64,000 bases of DNA from Salinicola peritrichatus (GTDB lineage Bacteria > Pseudomonadota > Gammaproteobacteria > Pseudomonadales > Halomonadaceae). Position 1 is the first letter of the stretch, and every line of letters starts with the position of its first letter. The notes below the pieces were generated by a model. The model ran no database searches and was not told where the DNA came from. It was given only the letters and a program-made list of their open reading frames with translations. Shown in pieces: positions 55,635 through 64,000 of the stretch. Position numbers and translations under genes: made by a program. The DNA lies in assembly GCF_003206715.1 (NCBI RefSeq), contig NZ_PZJU01000008.1, forward strand, positions 72,501-136,500, read 5' to 3'.

Positions 55635-56843
55635 ATGATCACCGAGACGTTGCCGCCGTCGGATGAGCAGATGCGGGAGAAGGTGCTGATGCGGATCCCC
55701 GCATTGCTGGCAGAACAGTGCGAGATCCAGGCGGCACTCGAGGCGATGACCGAGCAACTGGGCCAGTTCATTCCTTTCACCCATGCGGATGTCTGTCTTC
55801 TCGATACGCCGGGCTGGGCGGTGAGTTATGAAGTGGGGATCAGTACCTACTGGTCGGAGCGACGTACGCGTGTCGATTGCGCGCCAATCAGGGACGTGCT
55901 TCAGGGAACGACGCGCTTGATGGTCAGCGGCGATGCCGTGACGGATCCGCGGCAGATCTTTCCTGGGGCCTGTAACGAGCCGATTTTGCAGCATCACCTG
56001 CGCAGTCGCATCAGTGTGGCCTTGTACAGCATGGGGCAGGTCATCGGTGCGCTCAGCATTTCGCATCGCGATGCCGAGCGTTACGATACGGCGTGCGTCG
56101 CTCTGGTATGTCGACTTGCGGAACTGGTTGCACCCACCTTCCTCGCCTTGCACATTGCCGGCAACCTGCGCCAGATCTCTCGTATTCGAGCGGAAAATCA
56201 TGCCCGAGAGGAAGGATTGCGGCAGGGCTCTCTTCAACTGACCCAGGCGCTGGAGTGGGAGCGGCAGCGAATCGGCATGGATCTGCACGATCAGACCCTG
56301 GCCGATCTGACTCGGCTCAGACGCGAGCTGGAGAGTGGAGAAGCACCGCCAAGCCGGGAGATGCTCGATCAGCGTCTTGCTCGTTGCATTGATGACCTGC
56401 GTTGCATCATCGACATGACGGCGCCGAAGTTGCTCGAGCTGTTCGGCTTCCTGCATGCGGTACGTGATCATCTCGAACGGGCTACCGAAGGCGACGGCAT
56501 CGATATCGAGATAGTGGATACCACCGACGGCGCCCCGGATCGGCTGGCGGAAACGACGCGTACGGCGCTCTATCGCATCGTACAGGAGGCCATCAACAAC
56601 GCCACCCGACATGCCCATGCCGAGCGCATCGAGGTTCGGGTGGCGCATGATCCGAGCGGCGCACTCCACATTGTGGTACATGACAACGGCCGGGGGCTGT
56701 GCGGTGCTCGCGGGCGACAGTCGGGCATGCTCCACATGCGTACCCGGGCGCAACTGATCGGGGCGGAGCTGGATATCTTCGACCAGGACGGGACCTGCGT
56801 GGCGATCACCCTGCGCTGCGACGAGGGAGGGGCGAAGACATGA
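55635..56843 (+). CDS. Soluble GAF-domain sensor histidine kinase (NarL-system type)
   Basis: Sensor kinase of 402 residues with no membrane helix. A GAF domain occupies about residues 25-175. The HisKA_3 dimerisation domain follows, with the phospho-accepting histidine at residue 218 in ERQRIGMDLHDQ. The ATPase domain (about 280-400) has IVQEAINNATRHAHAERI and VVHDNGRGL. As a cytoplasmic GAF kinase it probably senses an internal small molecule or redox/light signal. Its stop overlaps the response regulator start by ATGA. It is divergent from the sugar ABC operon. Confidence 0.93.
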   Translation: MITETLPPSDEQMREKVLMRIPALLAEQCEIQAALEAMTEQLGQFIPFTHADVCLLDTPGWAVSYEVGISTYWSERRTRVDCAPIRDVLQGTTRLMVSGDAVTDPRQIFPGACNEPILQHHLRSRISVALYSMGQVIGALSISHRDAERYDTACVALVCRLAELVAPTFLALHIAGNLRQISRIRAENHAREEGLRQGSLQLTQALEWERQRIGMDLHDQTLADLTRLRRELESGEAPPSREMLDQRLARCIDDLRCIIDMTAPKLLELFGFLHAVRDHLERATEGDGIDIEIVDTTDGAPDRLAETTRTALYRIVQEAINNATRHAHAERIEVRVAHDPSGALHIVVHDNGRGLCGARGRQSGMLHMRTRAQLIGAELDIFDQDGTCVAITLRCDEGGAKT

Positions 56844-57559
56844 AGATCCTGGTGGTGGAGGATGACCGGTTCCATGCTTCCTTTCTTCAGGATGTCATCG
56901 GCGAGGCCTTGCCCGAGGTCTCCGAGACACTGCATGTGCAGGATGGTTTGCAGGGCGAGGCGGCTGCCCGTGCCGGACGTTTCGATGCCGTGGTGATGGA
57001 CCTGCAGATGGCTCGTCGCAACGGGATAGAGACTGCGCGCACCATCTGGCACGAACGTCCGCGCACACGGATCCTGTTCTGGTCCAACTACTCCGACGAA
57101 GCCTACCTGCGTGGAGTCGCCGAAATTGTGCCGACTGACTGTGTCTATGGCTATGTGCTCAAGACTGCTACCCGCGAACGGCTCAAGCTAGTGTTGCGGG
57201 CTGTCCTGCTCGACGGTCAGGTAATGGTCGATCGTGAAATGCAACGTCTGCGGCGGCGCACCGCCTCGCCTCGCCATGTGCTCAATGACAGTGAGTATGC
57301 CGTGCTGCTGGACCTTGCGCTGGGGTTGCAGGACAGGCTCATTGCCGAACGCCGGGGCATGTCACTGAGGACGGTGCAAAATCGCCTGCTGACGCTCTAC
57401 GACAAGCTGGGCGTGAGCGATGAAGAGCCGGCCGTACCGGGACTCAACAAGCGCGTTCGAGCCCTGTCTCGGGCGATCACGACTCGTATTCTGAACGTGG
57501 AGGTGCTGGAGACGGCGCAGCGCGACCTGGAAGGCTGGCTGGGAGAACAAGGCCGCTGA
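56840..57559 (+). CDS. Response regulator, receiver plus LuxR-type helix-turn-helix
   Basis: Two-domain regulator of 239 residues. The receiver has the acidic pair in VVEDDRF, the phosphorylated aspartate at residue 54 (VVMDLQMARRNG) and the conserved lysine at 108 (YVLKTATRERL). The output domain has a LuxR-like helix-turn-helix around DRLIAERRGMSLRTVQNRL, with RTVQNRL in place of the more usual TVKxHL. It has a C-terminal extension of about 40 residues beyond the helix-turn-helix. The start at 56840 is translationally coupled to the kinase. A longer upstream frame is shadow. Confidence 0.9.
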   Translation: MKILVVEDDRFHASFLQDVIGEALPEVSETLHVQDGLQGEAAARAGRFDAVVMDLQMARRNGIETARTIWHERPRTRILFWSNYSDEAYLRGVAEIVPTDCVYGYVLKTATRERLKLVLRAVLLDGQVMVDREMQRLRRRTASPRHVLNDSEYAVLLDLALGLQDRLIAERRGMSLRTVQNRLLTLYDKLGVSDEEPAVPGLNKRVRALSRAITTRILNVEVLETAQRDLEGWLGEQGR

Positions 57560-57624
57560 CTAGGTCTCGTGGCATGCACCGGAAACAAGAACGCACCGCC
57601 GGCGGTAGTCGTTGACGGTGCGTG

Positions 57625-57649
57625 AAAGGCCGGCGATGTCTCGCCGGCC
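57625..57649 (-). terminator. Terminator of acnA
   Basis: On the minus strand a 9-bp perfect stem, GGCCGGCGA with TCGCCGGCC around a four-base loop, is followed by TTT. It lies just after the acnA stop codon. Confidence 0.75.
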
Positions 57650-57656
57650 GGGGTGC

Positions 57657-60401
57657 TTACAGCATGCTGCGCAGTACGTAGTGGAGGATGCCGCCGTGGC
57701 GGAAGTATTCCAGCTCGTTGGCGGTGTCTATGCGGCAGAGGGCATCGATCTTCTTCTCTCCCTTGTCGGAGGCGATGGTCACCTTGACGCTGCAGCCGGG
57801 CTTGAGGTCCGCCAGCCCTTCGACGGAGATCGTCTCGTCGCCGGTCAGGCCGAGCGAGTTGCGATCCTCGCCTTCGGGGAACTGCAGCGGCAGTACGCCC
57901 ATGCCGATCAGGTTGGAGCGGTGGATGCGCTCGTAGGACTCGGTCAGCACCGCGCGCACGCCGAGCAGGCGTGTCCCCTTGGCGGCCCAGTCGCGGGAGG
58001 AGCCGGTGCCGTACTCCTTGCCGGCGATCACCACCAGCGGCGTCCCTTCCTCGGCATACTTCATCGCCGCGTCATAGATCGACATCTGCTCGCCGCTCGG
58101 CACATGGCGGGTGTAGCCGCCCTCGACGTCATCGAGCATCTCGTTGCGGATACGCACATTGGCGAAGGTGCCGCGCATCATCACTTCGTGATTGCCGCGC
58201 CGCGAGCCGTAGGAGTTGAAGTCCTTCACCGCCACCCCGTGCTCCTGCAGGTACTTGCCGGCGGGACTGTCGGGCTTGATCGACCCGGCCGGGGAGATGT
58301 GGTCGGTGGTCACCGAGTCGCCGAGTTTCGCCAGCACGCGGGCGCCCTTGATGTCCTCGACCGGCTTGGGCTCCTTGTCCATGCCCTCGAAGAACGGCGG
58401 GTGCTGAATGTAGGTGGAGTCACCCGACCAGGCATAGACTTCGCTCTCCGGCACCTCGATCGAGCGCCAGATCTCGTCGCCGTCGAAGACCTCGGCGTAT
58501 TCCTTGCGGTACATCTCGGTCTTGACCTTCTCGACCGCTTCAGCGATTTCGGCCTGGGAGGGCCAGATGTCCTTCAGATAGACCGGATTGCCGTCCCGGT
58601 CGTTGCCGAGCGGTTCCTTGGAGAGATCCTTGCGCACGTTGCCGGCCAGTGCGTAGGCGACCACCAGGGGCGGCGATGCCAGCCAGTTGGTCTTGACCAG
58701 CGGGTGCACGCGGCCTTCGAAGTTGCGGTTGCCGGAGAGCACCGAGGCGACGGTGAGGTCGCCGGCATTGACCGCCTTCTCGATCGGTTCCGGCAGCGGC
58801 CCGGAGTTGCCGATACAGGTGGTGCAGCCGTAGCCGACCAGGTTGAAGCCGAGTGCGTCGAGATCGTCCTGGACGCCGCCCGCGGCGAGGTAATCGGTGA
58901 CGACCTTGGAGCCCGGTGCCAGCGAGGTCTTGACCCACGGCTTGGTGGTGAGTCCTTTTTCCTTGGCTTTGCGCGCCAGCAGGCCTGCGGCCATCATCAC
59001 GCTGGGATTCGAAGTGTTGGTACAGGAAGTGATGGCAGCGATGACCACGGCGCCGTGATTGAGCGAGAAGCGCTCGCCTTCGTACTCCACGTCCTGGCTG
59101 TCGCCGGTGCGGTATTCGTCGTAGTCGGCGGGAGGCGCGCCGATGGCGGTATCGCCGCCTTCCGCGGTCCATTTGGCCTTCTCTTCGTGCGAGGCGTCCG
59201 GCTGGCCGCCGCCCATCAACGCCTCGAAGGTTGCCTTCATATCGGACAGTGCGACCCGGTCCTGGGGACGCTTGGGGCCGGCCAGGCTGGCTTCGACGTC
59301 GCCCATGTCGAGATGCAGGGTATCGGTAAAGGTCGGCTCGGCACCGGGTTCGCGCCACAGCCCCTGGGCCTGGGTATAGGCCTTGACCAGCTCGATCTGC
59401 GACTCCTCGCGGCCGGTCAGGCGCAGATAGTTGAGGGTCTCGTCGTCGACCGGGAAGAAACCGCAGGTGGCACCGTACTCCGGAGCCATGTTGGCGATGG
59501 TGGCGCGATCCGCCAGCGGCAGATCCTGAAGTCCGTCGCCATAGAATTCGACGAACTTGCCGACCACGCCTTTCTTGCGCAGCATCTGGGTCACCGTCAA
59601 TACCAGGTCGGTGGCGGTGATGCCTTCCCGCAGCTTGCCGGTCAGCTTGAAGCCGACCACTTCGGGGATCAGCATCGACACCGGCTGGCCGAGCATGGCC
59701 GCTTCCGCCTCGATGCCGCCGACGCCCCAGCCGAGGATGCCGAGCCCGTTGATCATGGTGGTGTGGGAGTCGGTGCCGACCAGGGTATCGGGGAAGGCGT
59801 AGGTCTTGCCATCGACTTCCTTGGTCCATACCGTCTTGCCCAGGTACTCCAGATTGACCTGGTGGCAGATGCCGGTACCCGGCGGCACGACGCGGAAGTT
59901 GTCGAACGCCTGTTGACCCCAGCGCAGGAATTCGTAACGCTCGCGGTTGCGCTCCATCTCGATGGCGACATTGTCCTTGAAGGCGGAGGCATCGCCGAAA
60001 TGATCGACCATCACCGAGTGGTCGATGACCAGGTCGACCGGCGACAGCGGGTTGATCCGCTCGGCCTTGGCGCCCAGTTTCTTGACTGCGTCACGCATGG
60101 CGGCGAGGTCGACGACGCCGGGTACGCCGGTGAAGTCTTGCATCAGCACCCTCGCCGGACGATAGCCAATCTCGCGAGTCGACTTGCCTTCCTTGAGCCA
60201 CTCGGCCAGCGCCTGGATATCTTCTGCGGAAACGGTGGGGTCGTCGGCGTAGCGCAGCTGGTTCTCCAGCAGCACCTTGAGGGTCATCGGCAGCTTGTCG
60301 ATGTTACCCAGGCTCTCGGCTGCCTTGGGCAGGCTGTAATAGTGGAAGGTCTTGCCCCCGACGTCTAGCGACGACAGGGTATGAATGGGTGCTGTAGACA
60401 T
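57657..60401 (-). CDS. acnA: Aconitate hydratase A
   Basis: TCA-cycle enzyme that interconverts citrate and isocitrate through a [4Fe-4S] cluster. The 914-residue length and order match AcnA/IRP-type aconitase. Cluster cysteines are seen in [19 protein letters not shown] and [14 protein letters not shown]. The swivel domain has the substrate-binding [14 protein letters not shown]. The ATG at 60401 ([16 protein letters not shown]) has GGAGG upstream; a frame start at 60455 adds only an unlikely N terminus. The 346 bases upstream contain no gene. A large open frame on the opposite strand is a shadow. Confidence 0.97.
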   Translation of the reverse strand: MSTAPIHTLSSLDVGGKTFHYYSLPKAAESLGNIDKLPMTLKVLLENQLRYADDPTVSAEDIQALAEWLKEGKSTREIGYRPARVLMQDFTGVPGVVDLAAMRDAVKKLGAKAERINPLSPVDLVIDHSVMVDHFGDASAFKDNVAIEMERNRERYEFLRWGQQAFDNFRVVPPGTGICHQVNLEYLGKTVWTKEVDGKTYAFPDTLVGTDSHTTMINGLGILGWGVGGIEAEAAMLGQPVSMLIPEVVGFKLTGKLREGITATDLVLTVTQMLRKKGVVGKFVEFYGDGLQDLPLADRATIANMAPEYGATCGFFPVDDETLNYLRLTGREESQIELVKAYTQAQGLWREPGAEPTFTDTLHLDMGDVEASLAGPKRPQDRVALSDMKATFEALMGGGQPDASHEEKAKWTAEGGDTAIGAPPADYDEYRTGDSQDVEYEGERFSLNHGAVVIAAITSCTNTSNPSVMMAAGLLARKAKEKGLTTKPWVKTSLAPGSKVVTDYLAAGGVQDDLDALGFNLVGYGCTTCIGNSGPLPEPIEKAVNAGDLTVASVLSGNRNFEGRVHPLVKTNWLASPPLVVAYALAGNVRKDLSKEPLGNDRDGNPVYLKDIWPSQAEIAEAVEKVKTEMYRKEYAEVFDGDEIWRSIEVPESEVYAWSGDSTYIQHPPFFEGMDKEPKPVEDIKGARVLAKLGDSVTTDHISPAGSIKPDSPAGKYLQEHGVAVKDFNSYGSRRGNHEVMMRGTFANVRIRNEMLDDVEGGYTRHVPSGEQMSIYDAAMKYAEEGTPLVVIAGKEYGTGSSRDWAAKGTRLLGVRAVLTESYERIHRSNLIGMGVLPLQFPEGEDRNSLGLTGDETISVEGLADLKPGCSVKVTIASDKGEKKIDALCRIDTANELEYFRHGGILHYVLRSML

Positions 60402-60747
60402 AGGGTCATCCTCCTCATGGCGGTAGCGTCGGCCTCGGCTCGTGGACGTCGGCATACCGGTCCGGTTCCTTAGCTACGATTCGGCAGCGCTCATTCGGCC
60501 ACCGTCTGTCCTAACTGGCGCTCGTCTTGGCGTGTCGCTCTTATGGACTCCAGTGTCTCGCGTCGAGCCGGTGATCGCCAATCGAACGCCTCAATCGTTC
60601 TGGTAGCGAGTTGTCGACAATAGACATGGGCACGATAGCACGCCTTTTCAATCGGTCGCTTGCTGCCCTGGCGGGACCGACTTGAATGTCGGCGGTATCG
60701 TCGCCACTTCAGCTTAGTTCAGGCGAGCCGCTATGCGGGAGGAAGTC
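60402..60747. other. Gene-free divergent region between acnA and the CPXCG gene
   Basis: I see no coding frame or RNA gene of credible form in these bases. The region should contain the acnA promoter on the minus strand (TTGAAA and several TATNGT-like hexamers around 60610-60655 are candidates, none with ideal spacing) and the promoter of the CPXCG gene. Confidence 0.5.
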
Positions 60748-60954
60748 ATGGCCAGCGAGCCCATCCGTGAATGGCCTGTTCACTGTCCATACTGCGACGC
60801 GCCGTTCACGATGCTATTGGATTTGAGTGTCGGTAGTTACTCGACATGGGAAGACTGCGCCGTTTGCTGTCAACCGATCCAGGTAGCGGTCGAGGTGGCT
60901 ACGGATGGCGAACTCAATGGCGTCACGCTGGCTTGCGATGACGACGTCATCTGA
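60748..60954 (+). CDS. CPXCG-motif cysteine-rich small protein
   Basis: Protein of 68 residues with two cysteine pairs, HCPYCDAPF and CAVCCQPIQV, that could bind zinc. This layout is that of the small CPXCG family found in many gammaproteobacteria, with unknown function. The first motif has CPYC where the family name gives CPxC-G. The C terminus is acidic. The ATG at 60748 is selected since GGGAGG lies 6 bases upstream; an ATG at 60733 would add five residues. Confidence 0.85.
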   Translation: MASEPIREWPVHCPYCDAPFTMLLDLSVGSYSTWEDCAVCCQPIQVAVEVATDGELNGVTLACDDDVI

Positions 60955-61006
60955 ATCGACGCTGGCGAGCGCCGATAGGTATTTTCTATGCGCCTGATTA
61001 CGGCAA

Positions 61007-61059
61007 TTAAATTGGGTGCGAGAGGATTAGCCTTTAGTCTATCCTCGCATCAATTTTAA
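61007..61059. promoter_or_regulatory. Large imperfect palindrome over the ahpC promoter
   Basis: TTAAATTG...TGCGAG..GAT on the left mirrors ATC-CTCGCA-CAATTTTAA on the right, covering 53 bases with small bulges. A plausible promoter (TTGGGT, 17 bases, TAGTCT) lies across it. It may be a regulator site for the peroxiredoxin gene; alternatively it may end the CPXCG transcript. Confidence 0.5.
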
Positions 61060-61088
61060 GACTCTCACACTGTACGACAGGAGACCCC

Positions 61089-61691
61089 ATGAGCGTACTC
61101 GTAGGACGCCAGGCCCCGGATTTTGAAGCCGCAGCCGTCATGCCCGATGGCTCCATCAAGGACGACTTCCGTCTGTCCGACACCAACGGTAAGCTGCGCG
61201 TGCTGTTTTTCTGGCCGCTGGACTTCACCTTCGTTTGCCCGTCCGAGATCATTGCCCACGATAACCGTCTGGCGAAGTTCAAGGAACTTGGCGTCGAAGT
61301 CATCGGTGCGTCCATCGACTCCCAGTACACTCACTACGCCTGGCGCAAGACCTCCCCGGACGCCGGCGGCATCGGTGAAGTCGGTTTCCCGGTTGTCTCC
61401 GACGTCAAGCACGAGATCTGCCAGGCTTACGGCATCGAGCATCCGGAAGCCGGTGTCGCGCTGCGCGCCTCCTTCCTGATCGACGAGGATGGCGTCGTCC
61501 AGCACCAGGTGGTCAACAACCTGCCGCTGGGCCGCAACGTCGACGAGATGCTGCGCATGGTCAAGGCGCTCAAGTATCACCAGACCCACGGCGAAGTCTG
61601 CCCGGCGGGCTGGGAAGAAGGCCAGGAAGGCATGAAGGACACCGCCGAAGGCGTGGCCAAGTACCTCGGCACCTACGCCGGCAACCTGTAA
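61089..61691 (+). CDS. 2-Cys peroxiredoxin, AhpC/Prx1 type
   Basis: Thiol peroxidase of 200 residues that reduces hydrogen peroxide and organic peroxides. The peroxidatic cysteine is in PLDFTFVCPSEIIAH near residue 51. The resolving cysteine is in HGEVCPAGWEEGQEG near residue 170. No AhpF gene is linked; trxB follows 164 bases downstream, so thioredoxin is the likely reductant. GGAGA precedes the ATG. The palindrome upstream suggests redox control, though I do not see a clear OxyR consensus. Confidence 0.95.
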   Translation: MSVLVGRQAPDFEAAAVMPDGSIKDDFRLSDTNGKLRVLFFWPLDFTFVCPSEIIAHDNRLAKFKELGVEVIGASIDSQYTHYAWRKTSPDAGGIGEVGFPVVSDVKHEICQAYGIEHPEAGVALRASFLIDEDGVVQHQVVNNLPLGRNVDEMLRMVKALKYHQTHGEVCPAGWEEGQEGMKDTAEGVAKYLGTYAGNL

Positions 61692-61703
61692 GCGGCGTGG
61701 TGC

Positions 61704-61735
61704 CAGAGGCGGCCGATCCGGTCGCCTCTGTCGTT
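61704..61735 (+). terminator. Terminator of the peroxiredoxin gene
   Basis: CAGAGGCGGCC and GGTCGCCTCTG form an 11-bp stem (one G-T wobble) around GATCC and are followed by TCGTTT. It begins 12 bases after the stop. Confidence 0.75.
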
Positions 61736-61765
61736 TCTGCTATCATGGCGAGCCGGTCGCAGTTT

Positions 61766-61802
61766 CCTGTGGCATGATCCGAACGCCGGGTCATGCCACA
61801 GG
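61766..61802 (+). promoter_or_regulatory. Perfect 12-bp inverted repeat upstream of trxB
   Basis: CCTGTGGCATGA (61766-61777) is the exact reverse complement of TCATGCCACAGG (61791-61802), with a 13-base loop. It lies 53 bases before the trxB start and after a TATCAT hexamer (61741) that could be the -10. It might be an operator or a leader hairpin; no T-run follows. Confidence 0.5.
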
Positions 61803-61843
61803 GCGTTCGACCCAGAAGAAAACGCCACCGAATCGTCCATTGA

Positions 61844-62806
<963 letters not shown>

Positions 62807-62819
62807 TCGGCTACGAGCT

Positions 62820-62855
62820 AAAATTGCCAGCGACGATATCGTCGCTGGCAATTTT
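62820..62855. terminator. Perfect 36-base palindrome, bidirectional terminator
   Basis: An 18-base arm (AAAATTGCCAGCGACGAT) is followed directly by its exact reverse complement with no spacer, ending TTTT. It lies 14 bases after the trxB stop and can also serve slyX on the other strand. A single degenerate repeat (GGCTACGAGCTA) abuts it on the left. Confidence 0.9.
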
Positions 62856-62883
62856 GCGTTCAGGGCTGCTGCATCCTGATTTT

Positions 62884-62960
62884 CGCGGCTCGCGGCTCGC
62901 GGCTCGCGGCTCGCGGCTCGCGGCTCGCGGCTCGCGGCTCGCGGCTCGCGGCTCGCGGCT
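62884..62960. repeat. Tandem heptamer array, CGCGGCT x11
   Basis: Eleven exact copies of CGCGGCT (on the minus strand AGCCGCG, in register GAGCCGC) occupy 77 bases. On the minus strand the array begins immediately after the tandem stop codons of slyX and ends before the shared terminator. It differs from the trpS array unit GAGCTAC by two transitions. Confidence 0.97.
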
Positions 62961-62963
62961 TCA

Positions 62964-63242
62964 TCAGTAGTGGGGTGGCAGCTCATCTTCCGGACGCGGC
63001 AGATCACCGCCCAGGTCATCAATCGCCTGCCGTTGCTCGCGAAGACGTTCCCGCAGCAGGACATTGACGCGGGTCAGGCGTTCGATTTCTCCCGCCTGCT
63101 CGCGCACCAGCTTATCCAGGGTTTCCAACCAGTCATCCTGAAAGGCCAGGCGACTCTCGAGCGCCTCCAGGCGGTCCTCCAGAGGCGTGCGCGAGGGTAT
63201 GGCTGCCGTGTTAGACTTCGGAAGCTGTGTGTCATCGTTCAT
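62964..63242 (-). CDS. slyX: SlyX-family protein
   Basis: Small coiled-coil protein of 92 residues. The core LEDRLEALESRLAFQDDWLE is the SlyX signature, followed by a second heptad stretch and the C-terminal PPHY ending that is conserved in this family. Its function is unknown. The minus-strand stop is double (TGATGA), directly followed by an array of eleven 7-bp repeats in the presumed 3' untranslated region. It is divergent from the cold-shock-domain gene (111-base gap). Confidence 0.93.
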   Translation of the reverse strand: MNDDTQLPKSNTAAIPSRTPLEDRLEALESRLAFQDDWLETLDKLVREQAGEIERLTRVNVLLRERLREQRQAIDDLGGDLPRPEDELPPHY

Positions 63243-63353
63243 TCACGGCACCTTTGCGCAAGTCAGTATTGAAGTAAGCGTATAACCGTTCCCGCCCGCC
63301 GTCATAGCGGCGGTGCGCTTTCGTTGCTCCGACGTATAGAGATGTGAGAATCC

Positions 63354-63836
63354 ATGAATAGCAAGGTCTTTCTACGCTGCACGCTAATCAGTCTACTCCT
63401 GTCGATACCCTCGCCGCTGTTGATCGGGCTCTTGATCACCCTGATCAGCAGCATGCTGGCGACCGATCTCACCTGGTTTCTGAATGTCGAAGGTGTCTCG
63501 GCCATGTACGCGGCCACGGTGCTGGCAGTCTTCATCATTCTGCTGCTGGGCACCGTGGCGGTAGCGATGCTTGCGCCGCCGACACCCAAGGCGGTAACCG
63601 CAGCCATGCTGGCGGATGTCGAGAACGACGATCGTGAGCTGGGCGAGGTGAAGTGGTTCAACGTCAACAAGGGGTATGGCTTCATTACCCGTGCCAGCGG
63701 CGAGGATGTATTCGTTCACTTCCGTGCCATTCGCGGCAAGGGACACCGTACGCTCGCCGAAGGACAAAAGGTACGTTACCACGTGGTCGAAAACGATCGC
63801 GGCTTGCAGGCCGATGACGTCACCGTCATTACCTGA
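63354..63836 (+). CDS. Membrane-anchored cold-shock-domain protein
   Basis: Protein of 160 residues. Two hydrophobic helices occupy about residues 8-35 and 50-72 (for example ISLLLSIPSPLLIGLLITLI and AATVLAVFIILLLGTVAVAM). A cold-shock domain follows at about 95-160, starting GEVKWFNVNKGYGFI with the RNP1 motif and then DVFVHFRAI as RNP2. The domain order is opposite to the better-known CSD-DUF1294 fusions. It would place a nucleic-acid-binding domain on the cytoplasmic face of the inner membrane. The role is unknown. Confidence 0.92.
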   Translation: MNSKVFLRCTLISLLLSIPSPLLIGLLITLISSMLATDLTWFLNVEGVSAMYAATVLAVFIILLLGTVAVAMLAPPTPKAVTAAMLADVENDDRELGEVKWFNVNKGYGFITRASGEDVFVHFRAIRGKGHRTLAEGQKVRYHVVENDRGLQADDVTVIT

Positions 63837-63878
63837 CGTCCTTGTGCCGGCTGACGCCGGTACTGGATGGACCGCATT

Positions 63879-63910
63879 CGCCCCCGGCGCTCAGGCTTCG
63901 GGGGCGTTTT
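63879..63910 (+). terminator. Terminator of the cold-shock-domain gene
   Basis: CGCCCCCG (63879-63886) pairs with CGGGGGCG (63899-63906) around a 12-base loop and is followed by TTTT. It begins 42 bases after the stop. Confidence 0.85.
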
Positions 63911-63919
63911 CGTTTGCCG

Positions 63920-64000
63920 TCACTGCAGGGCGTCTGCCGGCGGTATCTCGTCGACTCCCGCTCTGGCCTCGGCCTCGACGAAAATACGTTTGACGATTTC
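63920..64000 (-). CDS. C-terminal end of an unidentified protein (partial)
   Basis: On the minus strand the last 81 bases form an uninterrupted frame ending in TGA at 63920-63922, coding for the last 26 residues EIVKRIFVEAEA... and ending DEIPPADALQ. The codon use fits the rest of the genome. The gene continues beyond the window, and this fragment is too short to name. It converges on the cold-shock-domain gene. Confidence 0.55.
   Translation of the reverse strand, partial: EIVKRIFVEAEARAGVDEIPPADALQ

Noticed and set aside
57612-60368. 918-residue open frame on the plus strand opposite acnA
   Set aside because: It lies wholly antisense to a certain acnA gene and its composition (His, Gly, Val, Asp rich, no domain) is what the complement of a GC-rich gene gives. 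Such long shadows are common in this genome.

Overview
The window looks like chromosome of a high-GC, salt-adapted gammaproteobacterium, most likely a member of the Halomonadaceae (Halomonas, Chromohalobacter, Salinicola, Kushneria or a relative). The evidence is the gammaproteobacterial core blocks (ftsYEX-rpoH; coaBC-dut-algC-argB-slmA; radC-rpmBG-mutM), several TRAP transporters, abundant D-amino-acid and uronate catabolism, and strongly GC-biased third codon positions. The taxonomic call is inference from gene content. I saw no rRNA, tRNA, CRISPR array, prophage or intact insertion sequence.

Layout. 1-1547 is lysS. 1617-14060 is an accessory amino-acid/peptide block. On the minus strand it holds a MarR regulator, an FAD oxidoreductase and a complete Opp/Dpp-type ABC importer. 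Next to these is a minus-strand LysR regulator, divergent from a racemase, an orphan DctM-like permease and a D-amino-acid dehydrogenase. 14255-23127 is mostly core: an acidic unknown protein, an MFS pump, bolA with a translationally coupled unknown gene, rimI, a zapB-like gene, rsmD, then ftsY-ftsE-ftsX and rpoH. 23213-28156 is the minus-strand core group slmA, argB, algC, dut, coaBC.

28228-39833 is an 11.6-kb minus-strand uronate/aldonate island lying between coaBC and radC, which are neighbours in Pseudomonas. It encodes a GntR regulator, two complete TRAP transporters, two unrelated mannonate dehydratases (ManD and UxuA), a zinc dehydrogenase that fits L-gulonate 5-dehydrogenase, and fructuronate reductase UxuB. 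Together these could convert L-gulonate or fructuronate through D-mannonate to 2-keto-3-deoxygluconate. 39967-46622 is again core: radC, rpmB-rpmG, mutM, rlmI, a thioesterase, ald and trpS. 46817-49994 has a YeeE/YedE sulfur transporter and NAD malic enzyme. 50060-57559 is a sugar ABC importer with an SMP-30 lactonase, divergent from a soluble GAF histidine kinase and its response regulator. 57657-63836 has acnA, a CPXCG protein, an AhpC-type peroxiredoxin, trxB, slyX and a membrane-anchored cold-shock-domain protein. The window ends inside a minus-strand gene.

The most unusual signals are non-coding. Three tandem arrays with an exact 7-bp period lie downstream of mutM, trpS and slyX; two of them share the form GAGCYRC. 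A 58-bp element with 19-bp perfect inverted repeats sits between rsmD and ftsY. Several smaller palindromes sit in promoter or leader regions, including those of the LysR gene, trpS, malic enzyme, ahpC and trxB. The window contains no clear defence system or wholly novel machine; the best leads are the heptamer arrays, the palindromic element, the orphan permease operon and the inverted-order membrane/cold-shock protein.
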